This document shows positions 1 through 6,930 of a stretch of DNA of 42,709 bases, one piece after another. The notes beneath the pieces were generated by a model. It was not told the origin of the DNA and did no database searches. It saw only the letters and a program-made list of their open reading frames with translations. Source of the stretch: Herpetosiphonaceae bacterium (GTDB lineage: Bacteria; Chloroflexota; Chloroflexia; Chloroflexales; Herpetosiphonaceae); NCBI GenBank assembly GCA_013538855.1, contig JABXJS010000173.1:1-42709 (forward strand), written 5' to 3'. A program made the translations under genes and the position numbers. The number at the start of each line of letters is the position of its first letter. The stretch's first letter is position 1.

Positions 1-1848
1 AGGCTCGGCGGGCGCGGCGTCAGCCTCGCTGGTGTCGGCCTCGGCGGCCTCAGCTTTTGGCTCGGCCTTTTTGCGGCGGCGCTTGGGCTTGGCAGGCTCC
101 TCGACGACTGGCGCGACGGCCTCGACCTGTGGCTCACTTGGCTCGGCGGCCTGCTCAGTCTGCTCAGACTCAGCGCTGACCGGTGGCTCTAGCTCGCCAG
201 GCGTTGCGTTGAAGGCTGCTTGGACTTCATCTGTAGCTGCTTCAGCGGCCTGCTCCTGCTCTTCATCATCAAGGTCAGGTAGCTCAAGCACATCCTCGGT
301 AGCCTGGGAGCTGGCTTGCTCGCTCTGCTCAGTCGCTGACTGCTCGGTTGGCGGCGTAAGCTCCTCTTCGGTGTCAGCCTCGACGGGTGTGATCAGGCGG
401 TAGTGCGCCTTGGCCCCACGGTTGGAGCGCTGGAGGCGGTGCTCATTAATGGCCTGCTTGATCAGCTCTTTGAGCGCATTATTGGTGAGGCTCAGCTCTT
501 CGCTGTTGCGTAGCTCGCGCAGGTCGTTGAAGATATCGGCGAAGGGCACCGGCTCGTTGTACGACTGCATCACGCGATAGAACAGGCCCCACTCGCGCTC
601 GCCGAACACGAGCGTTTCTTCGGCGTTGGCCTCATCTTCGGCCTCGACGGGCGGCTCGACCGGCAGCTCTTCAGCCTCTAGCGGTGGCTCAAGCTCCGCA
701 CGGGAGCTTTGGCCGCGGCGGCGGCGGCGGCGGCCAGGGCGCTCTGCGCGCTCGCTGGTCGTGCTGCTGGTGCTGGTAGCGCTATCGCTGGCGGCGGCCT
801 CCATGGCCAACTCCTGCTCAAGCTCGCGCTCGGCCTCGACCGAAGGGAGATCATCGGCAAACTGCGAGAGCTTGTAGGGGTCTTCGCCAGGCAGGAAGAC
901 CTCGTTGACGGTGCCGCTGGTGAAGATTTGAATTTTGCCCAGGCGCTCGGCCTCGCGCACAAAGTCGGTGAACTTTGTGAAGGGCCGATTTTGCGAGTCG
1001 CGGTAGCGACTCTCCTTGAAGTTGGGCATAAGCTCCTTCATCAGCACCTTGAGCGAGCCAAAGGATGAGACATAGCCACGTTTGCGGGCCAGCTGCAGGG
1101 CTTCGACCAGCGTATCGTAGACGCCTGAGTCGCTGGCGACGGGAGCGGTAGGAATAGCAACGATCGGGGCAGGTGCCGGCGTGGTGGGCTGTTGGCTTGG
1201 ATCCGGAACCTTCTCGGCCTTTTCAGCGGCCTTTTCAGCGGCCTTTTCAGCAGCGCGCTCGGCCTTCTCGGCGTTGCGGTCGCGGCGGCGCTCATCGCGT
1301 CCGTTGCTGCTCGAGCGCTCTGAGCGGCGGTGGCTCTGGCTCATTGGCCGAATATCGACAATTTGCTCGTAGAACAAAAACTCGTCGGCGCTTTGGGCTA
1401 GGTGGCCAGAGGCTGCGCCGCCGATGCCGACGATAATGACATCTTTGCCTTCTTGGCGCACACAGTTGACCAGCGCAATAAAGTCGCGATCTCCCGTGAT
1501 AAAGATGTACTTGCTGATGTTCTGGCGGGTGTAGAGCGTGCGCATAGCATCGATGCACATATGCATATCGACGCTATTTTTAATTGGGCGACCAGTGCGG
1601 CCTTCATCTTTGTCGTAGTAGTACGTTGGAACGTACATTGGCTCGATGTTGTTCGCGAATAGAGCGCTTGTGATGCGCGGGTAACGATACCAGTCGGCGT
1701 ATGCACGAGCCACGACGACGCGCCCATAATCCTCGCACTTTTCCATTAAGGCTTCGAAGTTGGGCGTGGCATCGAATTTTTCACGAACGGAAACGTAGAT
1801 ATTCTCGAAGTCGATGAATACCGCCACATCCTTTTGTGTGTTGTTCAT
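1..1848 (-). CDS. NYN-domain / OST-HTH (LOTUS) putative ribonuclease, partial (C-terminus beyond left edge)
   Basis: The frame is open from the ATG at 1846-1848 to the window edge: 616 codons without a stop, so the C-terminus is missing. Residues 7-165 form a NYN (PIN-like, LabA/DUF88) nuclease domain with the acidic residues expected for metal binding: D13 in FIDFEN, D94 in KNSVDMH, and D120/D122 in TGDRDF. A Lys/Glu/Ala segment (about 178-215) built on a 12-bp DNA repeat follows. Then comes an OST-HTH/LOTUS-like domain (about 235-320, with YVSSFGSLKVLMKE), a run of arginines, an acidic linker, a second winged-helix-like segment (about 405-475) and a long Glu/Ala/Pro tail ending in a Lys/Arg patch. 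NYN plus LOTUS proteins are taken to be RNA-binding, RNA-cutting enzymes; the substrate is unknown. Upstream a GGAG lies about 15 nt from the ATG, which is rather far. Family call firm, cellular role open. Confidence 0.88.
   Translation of the reverse strand, partial: MNNTQKDVAVFIDFENIYVSVREKFDATPNFEALMEKCEDYGRVVVARAYADWYRYPRITSALFANNIEPMYVPTYYYDKDEGRTGRPIKNSVDMHMCIDAMRTLYTRQNISKYIFITGDRDFIALVNCVRQEGKDVIIVGIGGAASGHLAQSADEFLFYEQIVDIRPMSQSHRRSERSSSNGRDERRRDRNAEKAERAAEKAAEKAAEKAEKVPDPSQQPTTPAPAPIVAIPTAPVASDSGVYDTLVEALQLARKRGYVSSFGSLKVLMKELMPNFKESRYRDSQNRPFTKFTDFVREAERLGKIQIFTSGTVNEVFLPGEDPYKLSQFADDLPSVEAERELEQELAMEAAASDSATSTSSTTSERAERPGRRRRRRGQSSRAELEPPLEAEELPVEPPVEAEDEANAEETLVFGEREWGLFYRVMQSYNEPVPFADIFNDLRELRNSEELSLTNNALKELIKQAINEHRLQRSNRGAKAHYRLITPVEADTEEELTPPTEQSATEQSEQASSQATEDVLELPDLDDEEQEQAAEAATDEVQAAFNATPGELEPPVSAESEQTEQAAEPSEPQVEAVAPVVEEPAKPKRRRKKAEPKAEAAEADTSEADAAPAEP
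1216..1251. repeat. Three perfect 12-bp tandem repeats inside the NYN gene
   Basis: The unit ggccttttcagc occurs three times back to back (1216-1227, 1228-1239, 1240-1251). A degenerate unit lies on each side. Read on the minus strand it encodes the repeated AEKA segment between the NYN and LOTUS domains. Being a multiple of three, copy-number change would lengthen or shorten the linker without a frameshift. Confidence 0.9.
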
Positions 1849-2079
1849 ACAGTGTTGACAAACTCCTGAGTAGCTCCTGAAATTGGCATGCTATATGAGT
1901 GAGCGAGTGATCGTTGTGATCACCCATTACCATCAGAGAGCTTTAGCGGGCTAAAAAATCTTGGAACAGTTTCCAGAAGGTGCGGACGAACCAGGTGGTG
2001 CGTCTAAGGACATTGGAACACAATGTGTTCGCTGCGGTTAGTATACCACATTGGCTGATTGTTGGCGCTAAAACAGGTC

Positions 2080-2107
2080 TTCACAAAGTATAAAGCTATG
2101 CTATACT
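2080..2107 (+). promoter_or_regulatory. Candidate sigma-70 promoter for the zinc-ribbon gene
   Basis: TTCACA (2080-2085), a 16-bp spacer and TATACT (2102-2107). The -10 is preceded by TGC, making an extended -10. Transcription would start near 2113, giving a leader of about 139 nt before the ATG at 2252. No start site has been measured. Confidence 0.6.
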
Positions 2108-2123
2108 CTAGGCAGTGAATACA

Positions 2124-2251
2124 GTTTGGTCCCGAATCTCACCCCGGTAGCACCACAAATCAACAGCTCACCCCTGGACTGAGAGTCTGCATGGTCCCAA
2201 ACCTAGTTTCACCACGGGTCAACATTTTTATAAAAAAGGAAGTCTGTCCTC
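2124..2251 (+). promoter_or_regulatory. Structured, repeat-bearing 5' leader of the zinc-ribbon gene
   Basis: Two imperfect copies of a roughly 31-37-nt block lie at 2128-2164 and 2193-2223. Each starts with GGTCCC(G/A)AA and ends with CACCACnnnTCAAC. GTTTGG (2124-2129) can pair with CCAAAC (2197-2202), enclosing most of the leader. GGACT (2176-2180) could pair with either GGTCC copy, allowing alternative folds. Just before the start codon AGGA of the ribosome-binding site can pair with TCCT across six nucleotides, partly hiding it. It matches no riboswitch class that I recognise. A thermosensor-like or protein-bound leader is a guess. Confidence 0.45.
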
Positions 2252-2626
2252 ATGAGCTTCACAGACAAAACCTTGGAATGTGTCGATTGTGGCACGGAGT
2301 TCGTTTTCACCGCGGGGGAGCAGGAATTCTACGCTCAAAAGGGTTTTACTAACGAGCCGCGTCGTTGTGGTAGCTGTCGTCAGGCGCGTAAATCGCAGCG
2401 CAGCGGCGGCTCGCGTTCCGCTGGTGGTCGTGGGTCGTTTGGCGGCCGCGACAGCTATGGTTCGCCACGCTCAGGATCAGGTGGTATGCGCTCCGGAAAT
2501 CGTGAAATGTTCGAGGCTGTCTGTGGCTCATGTGGTCGGCCAACCACGGTGCCGTTTAAGCCCACACAGGGCCGTCCAGTTTTTTGCCGCGATTGCTTTC
2601 AGCAGCAGCGCTCTAGCCGCTGGTAG
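2252..2626 (+). CDS. Zinc-ribbon protein with RG/SG-rich linker (probable nucleic-acid binder)
   Basis: 124 residues. The N-terminus holds CVDC (about 10-13) and CGSC (about 40-43), the 'probable zinc-ribbon' pattern. Residues about 50-87 are a low-complexity Ser/Gly/Arg segment. A second ribbon of the CxxC-x17-CxxC type (CGSC near 91 and CRDC near 112) ends the protein. Two zinc knuckles joined by an RGG-like linker suggest binding to single-stranded RNA or DNA, as in small RNA-chaperone-like proteins; no direct functional evidence is visible. The start is supported by AAGGAAG 9 nt upstream. It has its own promoter and long leader, and a hairpin follows the stop. It is probably a highly expressed housekeeping or stress protein. 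Confidence 0.85.
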   Translation: MSFTDKTLECVDCGTEFVFTAGEQEFYAQKGFTNEPRRCGSCRQARKSQRSGGSRSAGGRGSFGGRDSYGSPRSGSGGMRSGNREMFEAVCGSCGRPTTVPFKPTQGRPVFCRDCFQQQRSSRW

Positions 2627-2658
2627 TCGCTCGCGCACTGCGCACTAATCGCATCAAT

Positions 2659-2698
2659 CCCAACAGCACGTCTTGCTTCTGCGCGGCGTGCTGTTGGG
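2659..2698. terminator. Hairpin terminator between convergent genes
   Basis: A perfect 12-bp stem, CCCAACAGCACG (2659-2670) with CGTGCTGTTGGG (2687-2698), has a 16-nt loop and is followed on the plus strand by TTT. It sits between the convergent zinc-ribbon and response-regulator genes and could serve both. The short T-run makes efficiency uncertain. Confidence 0.75.
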
Positions 2699-2699
2699 T

Positions 2700-3068
2700 T
2701 TAAGCAGGCTTAATCGCGTTGCGCACCAGCTGTTGAATATCGTGCAGCGAAAATGGCTTAGGTAAGAAAAAATCTGGTGCATGGGCGACATCGAGGCGGT
2801 TGAATACATCGGGGCCATGGCCGCTCATCAGGATCACAGGCAGATGCGCGGTGGCCGGGCGACCTTTAAGCTGTGCGCAGACCTCAAGCCCGTTGGTATC
2901 CTCTAGCTCCATGTCAAGAACAACGAGATCGATGCACTCGTTTGCGCACATCTGCATGGCGGTTGCACCAGATGCGGCTTCATGAACCTGAATGTTGATC
3001 CGTGAGAGCGCGGCAACCACCAAGGAGCGGATCAACGGTGAGTCGTCAACTACCAGGATCGTGGCCAT
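2700..3068 (-). CDS. Single-domain response regulator (CheY-like receiver)
   Basis: 122 residues consisting only of a receiver domain. The acidic pair D8/D9, the phosphoacceptor D52 (in VVLDMELED), S82 (in LMSGHG) and K104 (in LPKPF) are all in the expected places. There is no output domain, so it would act by protein contact, either on a motor or kinase or as a phosphorelay intermediate. No partner kinase is adjacent; the nearest histidine kinase lies at 26354. The start is supported by AGGA about 9 nt upstream. It stands alone, convergent with the zinc-ribbon gene and divergent from the TetR gene. Confidence 0.9.
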   Translation of the reverse strand: MATILVVDDSPLIRSLVVAALSRINIQVHEAASGATAMQMCANECIDLVVLDMELEDTNGLEVCAQLKGRPATAHLPVILMSGHGPDVFNRLDVAHAPDFFLPKPFSLHDIQQLVRNAIKPA

Positions 3069-3287
3069 GATGTGTTCCTATATGCGGCAGATGCTACGAA
3101 TAGCTATAGTATAACCGATCTGCTTGGCGATTTGTATGCTGCGAACTTGCACGCTGTCGTAAGTTTGTTTATTATTTCGACATAATACCTGCTTTCATCA
3201 TGCACCTATGTTCCAACGTGCTGTTTTGCTGTTTACTCGGGTTTGCTACGCGGCTGACGCTGCTGTTACGTCACCGCAAGGGTGTAT

Positions 3288-3300
3288 TCACGTATCGTGA
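3288..3300. promoter_or_regulatory. Candidate TetR-type operator palindrome
   Basis: TCACG-TAT-CGTGA is a perfect 5-3-5 inverted repeat located 71 bp before the TetR start codon. TetR regulators often bind such short palindromes and repress themselves. It is a single site with no second copy found upstream of the MFS gene, so autoregulation is only inferred. Confidence 0.35.
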
Positions 3301-3307
3301 TTAAACT

Positions 3308-3339
3308 GAAAGGCTCGCTGGTGCTGTGCAGCGCCTTTC
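3308..3339 (+). promoter_or_regulatory. Leader hairpin upstream of the TetR gene
   Basis: GAAAGGC (3308-3314) pairs with GCCTTTC (3333-3339), and inside it GCTG (3317-3320) pairs with CAGC (3329-3332). It ends about 30 nt before the ATG. There is no following T-run, so it is a leader structure rather than a terminator. Confidence 0.45.
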
Positions 3340-3370
3340 GCATTTACTCACTTATCAGGAGTACGAGGTA

Positions 3371-3964
3371 ATGGCACGTCCTAAGGAATTTGACCCCACC
3401 CAGGTATTAGATAAGGCTGTCGAGCTTTGGTGGTACAAAGGCTATGAAGGCACCTCGGTGCAAGATCTGACCCACCATCTTGGGATTGGGCGCGGCAGCC
3501 TGTACGACACCTACGGCGATAAACACTCGCTGTACTTGGCCGCGCTCGATCGCTACAGCGAGCTGCAGAAAGCCCAGTTCGCCATCCTGCTGGAGCAAAG
3601 CGCGTCGATACGCGAGTTCCTGGCGCAGGCCTTTGAGCAGTTGATCGCCGCCGCACGGACCGACCCGCAGTGTCGTGGGTGTTTTATCACCAACGCTACC
3701 ACTGAGATGGCCGGGCTTGATCCTGATGTCGCACAGCGTGTTGCTGCCAACCGTGATCAGCTCATCGCGGTGTTTGCCACTGCTCTCGCTCAAGCCCAGC
3801 AGCATGGTGAAATAGCTGCCCGCCACCAGCCCGAGGCCTTGGCCGCCTTTTTCTTTAGTGTTTTTCAGGGCCTTCAGGTGCTGCTCAAAACACGGCCGCC
3901 ACAGCAGATGTTGGATGATATCGTTGCCGTGGCACTTGCCACACTCGATCCCGACGTTCGTTAA
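3371..3964 (+). CDS. TetR/AcrR-family transcriptional regulator
   Basis: 197 residues from the ATG at 3371. An upstream in-frame start at 3326 exists, but AGGAG is placed 9 nt before 3371 and MARPKEFD is the typical N-terminus of the family. Residues about 5-55 form the helix-turn-helix domain (TSVQDLTHHLGIGRGSLYDTYGDK is characteristic). The rest is an all-helical ligand-binding and dimer domain of the TetR_C type, with a CRGC motif near residue 99. The MFS gene starts 125 bp downstream beyond a terminator, so the exporter is a likely but unproven target. Effector unknown. Confidence 0.93.
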   Translation: MARPKEFDPTQVLDKAVELWWYKGYEGTSVQDLTHHLGIGRGSLYDTYGDKHSLYLAALDRYSELQKAQFAILLEQSASIREFLAQAFEQLIAAARTDPQCRGCFITNATTEMAGLDPDVAQRVAANRDQLIAVFATALAQAQQHGEIAARHQPEALAAFFFSVFQGLQVLLKTRPPQQMLDDIVAVALATLDPDVR

Positions 3965-3984
3965 TCTATACCGCCTTGCCGGTT

Positions 3985-4016
3985 GAAAAGATGCTCCAGC
4001 TAGCGAGCATCTTTTC
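3985..4016 (+). terminator. Intrinsic terminator after the TetR gene
   Basis: A perfect 12-bp stem, GAAAAGATGCTC (3985-3996) with GAGCATCTTTTC (4005-4016), has an 8-nt loop and is followed by ACGTTTTAG. It separates the TetR gene from the MFS gene, implying that the latter has its own promoter. Confidence 0.8.
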
Positions 4017-4048
4017 ACGTTTTAGCAGCTGCATGGGCTGCACTGCGG

Positions 4049-4054
4049 TATAAT
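4049..4054 (+). promoter_or_regulatory. Consensus -10 box for the MFS gene
   Basis: A perfect TATAAT lies between the terminator and the MFS start, 36 bp before the ATG at 4090. No convincing -35 lies at 16-18 bp upstream. Confidence 0.5.
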
Positions 4055-4089
4055 CAGGCTGAAATTCTTTGGTTGCTAAAGCAGAGCAT

Positions 4090-5277
4090 ATGCGCATACG
4101 AAATAATCGTACACTCCTAGCTACAACGCTGGCCTCGCTCCTCACCGATATCTCAAGCGATATGATCACCTTTCTGCTGCCGATTGTGCTAACCGCAACC
4201 CTGCACACGCCGGTGGCGCTCGTGGGCCTTATCGAAGGTATGGCCGAGACCACAAGCAGCTTGACGAAAGTTGTCTCTGGCGCGCTGGCGGATCGCCTGC
4301 GACGGCGCAAGTGGCTGGTGGTAGCGGGCTATGCGCTCTCAAGTGGCGCGAAGGCGCTGCTGCTCTTGGCTCAAGCCTGGCCGCTGGTTGCTGTGAGTCG
4401 TTTTGCTGATCGCCTGGGCAAGGGCGTGCGCACGCCACCACGTGATGCGCTACTGGCGGCAAGTGTGTCGGCAGAGCAGCGTGGGGCGGCCTTTGGGCTA
4501 CATCGCGCTGGCGATACGCTTGGGTCACTGCTCGGCATTGGCGCGGCGCTCAGCTTTATTGTGCTGACCAACAATGGCTCATTTCTGCCAACTAGCGCGT
4601 TCCGCTGGGTGGTGCTGCTGAGCTTGCTGCCGGCGCTGCTGGGCGTCGGGGTGCTCGCGTGGGGCCTGCCTACCCTTGACCTGCCAGCGACGAGCACGCC
4701 AACGTGGTTCACGTGGCACGGCTTGCCGCGCACCTTTCGCTGGTTTCTGCTGATTGTGGCCCTCTTCACGCTTGGCAACTCCGCCGACGCCTTTTTTGTG
4801 CTTTTAGCTCAGGCGCAGGGGGCTTCGATCAGCGTGACCTTGCTGATGGTGCTCAGCTTCAATGTGGTCTACACGCTGCTGGCTGCGCCGCTTGGCGCAT
4901 GGTCAGATCGCGTGGGGCGGCGGCGTGTGCTGCTGTGGGGCTGGGCCATCTATGTGCTGGTGTATGTCGGCCTCGCTGGCGCACGTCAGCTGTGGATGGT
5001 CTGGCTGTGGTGGGCTGTCTACGGCGTCTACTATGCGCTCACCGAGGGCGTGGCCAAGGCGCTGGTGGCCGATCTCGTGCCCAGCACCATGCGCGGACGC
5101 GCCTATGGTGTCTATAGTGCAACCACTGGCCTGCTGGCGCTGCCGGCCTCGCTGCTGGCCGGCCTGCTGTGGCAGCGCTTCAGCCCAGCCGCAGCCTTTG
5201 GCTTTGGCGCTGTATGCGCCTTGCTCGCTTGGGTGCTGCTCGCCGCAGGCGTCGGCGGTCGGCAAGCACAGGCCTGA
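4090..5277 (+). CDS. Major facilitator superfamily transporter
   Basis: 395 residues and about twelve hydrophobic segments. A frame start at TTG 4069 exists, but the ATG at 4090 fits better with the -10 at 4049-4054. The loop between helices 2 and 3 has the MFS signature (ADRLRRRK, about residues 68-75). A second RF/ADRLGKGVRTPPRDA block follows around 105-120, and a matching SDRVGRRR lies between helices 8 and 9. The family includes drug and sugar-phosphate-like exporters; substrate cannot be read. A TetR regulator just upstream suggests an efflux role. Inner membrane. Confidence 0.9.
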   Translation: MRIRNNRTLLATTLASLLTDISSDMITFLLPIVLTATLHTPVALVGLIEGMAETTSSLTKVVSGALADRLRRRKWLVVAGYALSSGAKALLLLAQAWPLVAVSRFADRLGKGVRTPPRDALLAASVSAEQRGAAFGLHRAGDTLGSLLGIGAALSFIVLTNNGSFLPTSAFRWVVLLSLLPALLGVGVLAWGLPTLDLPATSTPTWFTWHGLPRTFRWFLLIVALFTLGNSADAFFVLLAQAQGASISVTLLMVLSFNVVYTLLAAPLGAWSDRVGRRRVLLWGWAIYVLVYVGLAGARQLWMVWLWWAVYGVYYALTEGVAKALVADLVPSTMRGRAYGVYSATTGLLALPASLLAGLLWQRFSPAAAFGFGAVCALLAWVLLAAGVGGRQAQA

Positions 5278-5280
5278 TGC

Positions 5281-5301
5281 AGCGCGCAGCGGCGTGCTTT
5301 T
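5281..5301 (+). terminator. Possible terminator after the MFS gene
   Basis: AGCGCGC (5281-5287) pairs with GCGTGCT (5292-5298), including one G-U pair, across a four-base loop and is followed by TTT. It lies directly after the MFS stop codon. Confidence 0.5.
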
Positions 5302-5343
5302 AACCACACATGTTCAATCTTTTGCTACAAGGAAGCACTGGCT

Positions 5344-6174
5344 ATGCAAGGACTATTGACTGGTAAAACGGCGATCATCACCGGCAGCGGACGCGGTATT
5401 GGCGCAGCAGCAGCGCAGCTTTTCGCCGCCCATGGCGCGCAGGTTGTTGTGAGCGACTTGGATCTGGAGCCGGCTAAGGCCGTCGCTGAGGCGATTCACC
5501 AGGCCGGCGGGGCGGCGATCACCGTCGCTGGCGATGTGACCGACCGTGATTTTGCGCAGCGCATTGTTGATCTCACGCTGGCGCAGTTTGGCGGGATCGA
5601 CATCATTGTCAATAATGCAGGCTACACGTGGGACGGCATGCTGCACTCCATGTCCGATGAGCAGTGGGCTGCAATGCTGGATGTGCACCTTACCGCGCCG
5701 TTTCGCCTTATACGCATGGCCGCGACCTACCTGCGCATGACGGCGAAGCAGGAGCAGAGCGAGCACGGCATGGCGCAGGCGCGCAAGATCATCAATATCA
5801 CCTCGACCTCTGGTGTGTACGGCAACACCGGCCAGGCCAACTATGCTGCGGCCAAGGCCGGCGTGGTTGGGCTAACGAAAACGCTGGCCAAAGAGTGGGG
5901 GCGCTTCAATATTCAGACGAATGCGGTGTGCTATGGCTTTATCGACACACGCCTTACCGCCGATAAAGACGCTGGCGCGACGATTGAGCGCGATGGTACG
6001 GAGATTCGCCTGGGCGTTCCCGATCATCTGCGCTCGGCGTTTGCGATGCTGCATCCGATGGGCCGCCCAGGCAGCGTTGATGAGGCAGCTGGGCCACTGC
6101 TGTTTTTGGCCTCTGCGCTATCAAACTACGTCAACGGAGCTGTGCTTGAGGTGAGCGGCGGCTTTGCGCCGTAG
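5344..6174 (+). CDS. Short-chain dehydrogenase/reductase (FabG-like)
   Basis: 276 residues with the classical SDR layout: TGSGRGIG cofactor loop (13-20), NNAG (90-93), and the catalytic S154, Y167 and K171. The C-terminus ends GAVLEVSGGFAP as in 3-oxoacyl-ACP-reductase-type enzymes. D38/D40 after the second strand suggests NAD(H) rather than NADP(H). Two insertions (about 133-148 and 205-230) make it longer than FabG (about 245), so a housekeeping fatty-acid role is less likely than a dedicated alcohol or hydroxyacyl dehydrogenase. AAGGAAG precedes the start. Its 3' end overlaps the convergent HAD gene by 49 nt. Confidence 0.9.
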   Translation: MQGLLTGKTAIITGSGRGIGAAAAQLFAAHGAQVVVSDLDLEPAKAVAEAIHQAGGAAITVAGDVTDRDFAQRIVDLTLAQFGGIDIIVNNAGYTWDGMLHSMSDEQWAAMLDVHLTAPFRLIRMAATYLRMTAKQEQSEHGMAQARKIINITSTSGVYGNTGQANYAAAKAGVVGLTKTLAKEWGRFNIQTNAVCYGFIDTRLTADKDAGATIERDGTEIRLGVPDHLRSAFAMLHPMGRPGSVDEAAGPLLFLASALSNYVNGAVLEVSGGFAP

Positions 6175-6821
6175 CCCTTGATAATCTGCTGGATGTGCTG
6201 GGTTGCGCTGACAATATCGGTGAAGACCCAGTCTGCATGCTGGTGACGCAGCGCTGGGTCCGGGTGGATCAGCACAGTGGTCATCCCCAGCGCTTTCGCC
6301 GGCGCGAGATTAATCAGCGTGTCTTCAAAGAGCACACACTCGCTGCCCTGAACGCCAAGTGTGCGCAGCGCTATCTCGTAGGCGCGTTGATGCGGCTTGG
6401 CTTGAAAATCAAAGGCTCGAATATCAAGCAGATGCGAGAAGTGCATCGCGATGCCTAGGTGGCTCAGCACCCGGCTGGCATGCTCGTGCGGCGAGTTGGT
6501 GAAGATTACTTTTTGCAGCGCTAGATCGAGCAGCGCTGTGTGTAGCCGCCCATCGTCGGGAATGATGCTGTCGAGGGCGATGTCGTGGACAAACGTCAGG
6601 TACTCTTCGGTCTGGATATGCTTGTGCTGCTGCTGAAGTCCGGCGAGCGTTGTCCCATAGCGCTCGAAGTAGCTGCGGCGCAGCGCTTGCGCACTGGCAC
6701 GATCAAGCTGGAGCTTGTCCTCAACAAAGCGGCAGATACGCTCGTTAATAGCCTCCATCAAGCCGCTGGAGTAGGGGTAGAGTGTGTTATCTAGGTCGTA
6801 GAGTGCGATTCGGAGCGTCAT
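6126..6821 (-). CDS. HAD-superfamily hydrolase, pyrimidine 5'-nucleotidase-like (subfamily IA)
   Basis: 231 residues. Motif I is YDLDNTLYP (nucleophile D9, acid/base D11), motif II TNSP (T108 region), a lysine in AKPHQRAY, and the motif III region FEDTLINL. A helical cap lies between residues 18 and 85. DLDNTLYP with this cap resembles Sdt1/PHM8-type pyrimidine and nucleotide monophosphatases, which remove phosphate from nucleoside 5'-monophosphates; the exact substrate is inference. The start is supported by AAGGAAG 8 nt upstream. The last 49 nt overlap the convergent SDR gene. Confidence 0.85.
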   Translation of the reverse strand: MTLRIALYDLDNTLYPYSSGLMEAINERICRFVEDKLQLDRASAQALRRSYFERYGTTLAGLQQQHKHIQTEEYLTFVHDIALDSIIPDDGRLHTALLDLALQKVIFTNSPHEHASRVLSHLGIAMHFSHLLDIRAFDFQAKPHQRAYEIALRTLGVQGSECVLFEDTLINLAPAKALGMTTVLIHPDPALRHQHADWVFTDIVSATQHIQQIIKGYGAKPPLTSSTAPLT

Positions 6822-6841
6822 GCCAGGGCTTCCTTTCTGTT

Positions 6842-6870
6842 TTGACAGTCGTAGCCGTCTGTGTTAAAAC
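6842..6870 (+). promoter_or_regulatory. Candidate promoter for the anchored peptidase gene
   Basis: A perfect TTGACA (6842-6847), 17-bp spacer and TAAAAC (6865-6870). The -35 is consensus, the -10 weak; a TATAGC follows at 6871. It lies between the divergent HAD and peptidase genes. Confidence 0.5.
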
Positions 6871-6930
6871 TATAGCCCGAATAAACCCAGCTTGCCGCAT
6901 CCATGTTGATGCGGCAAATTCGTGAAGTGC

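Larger units (their letters stand above)
1849..2251. other. 403-bp intergenic region between divergent genes
   Basis: This holds the start region of the leftward NYN gene and the promoter plus long leader of the rightward zinc-ribbon gene (listed separately). No open frame with coding character was seen. The part from about 1920 to 2075 shows nothing I can assign; no tRNA-like fold was recognised. Confidence 0.6.
3069..3370. other. 302-bp divergent intergenic region (response regulator / TetR)
   Basis: Contains a minus-strand TATACT (-10-like, plus-strand AGTATA at 3108-3113) for the response regulator, a 13-bp palindrome and a leader hairpin in front of the TetR gene (both listed separately). 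No coding sequence is seen. Confidence 0.6.

Noticed and set aside
3407-4018. 203-residue minus-strand frame opposite the TetR gene
   Set aside because: Runs through the terminator hairpin and lacks any start signal; the TetR frame is supported by motifs.
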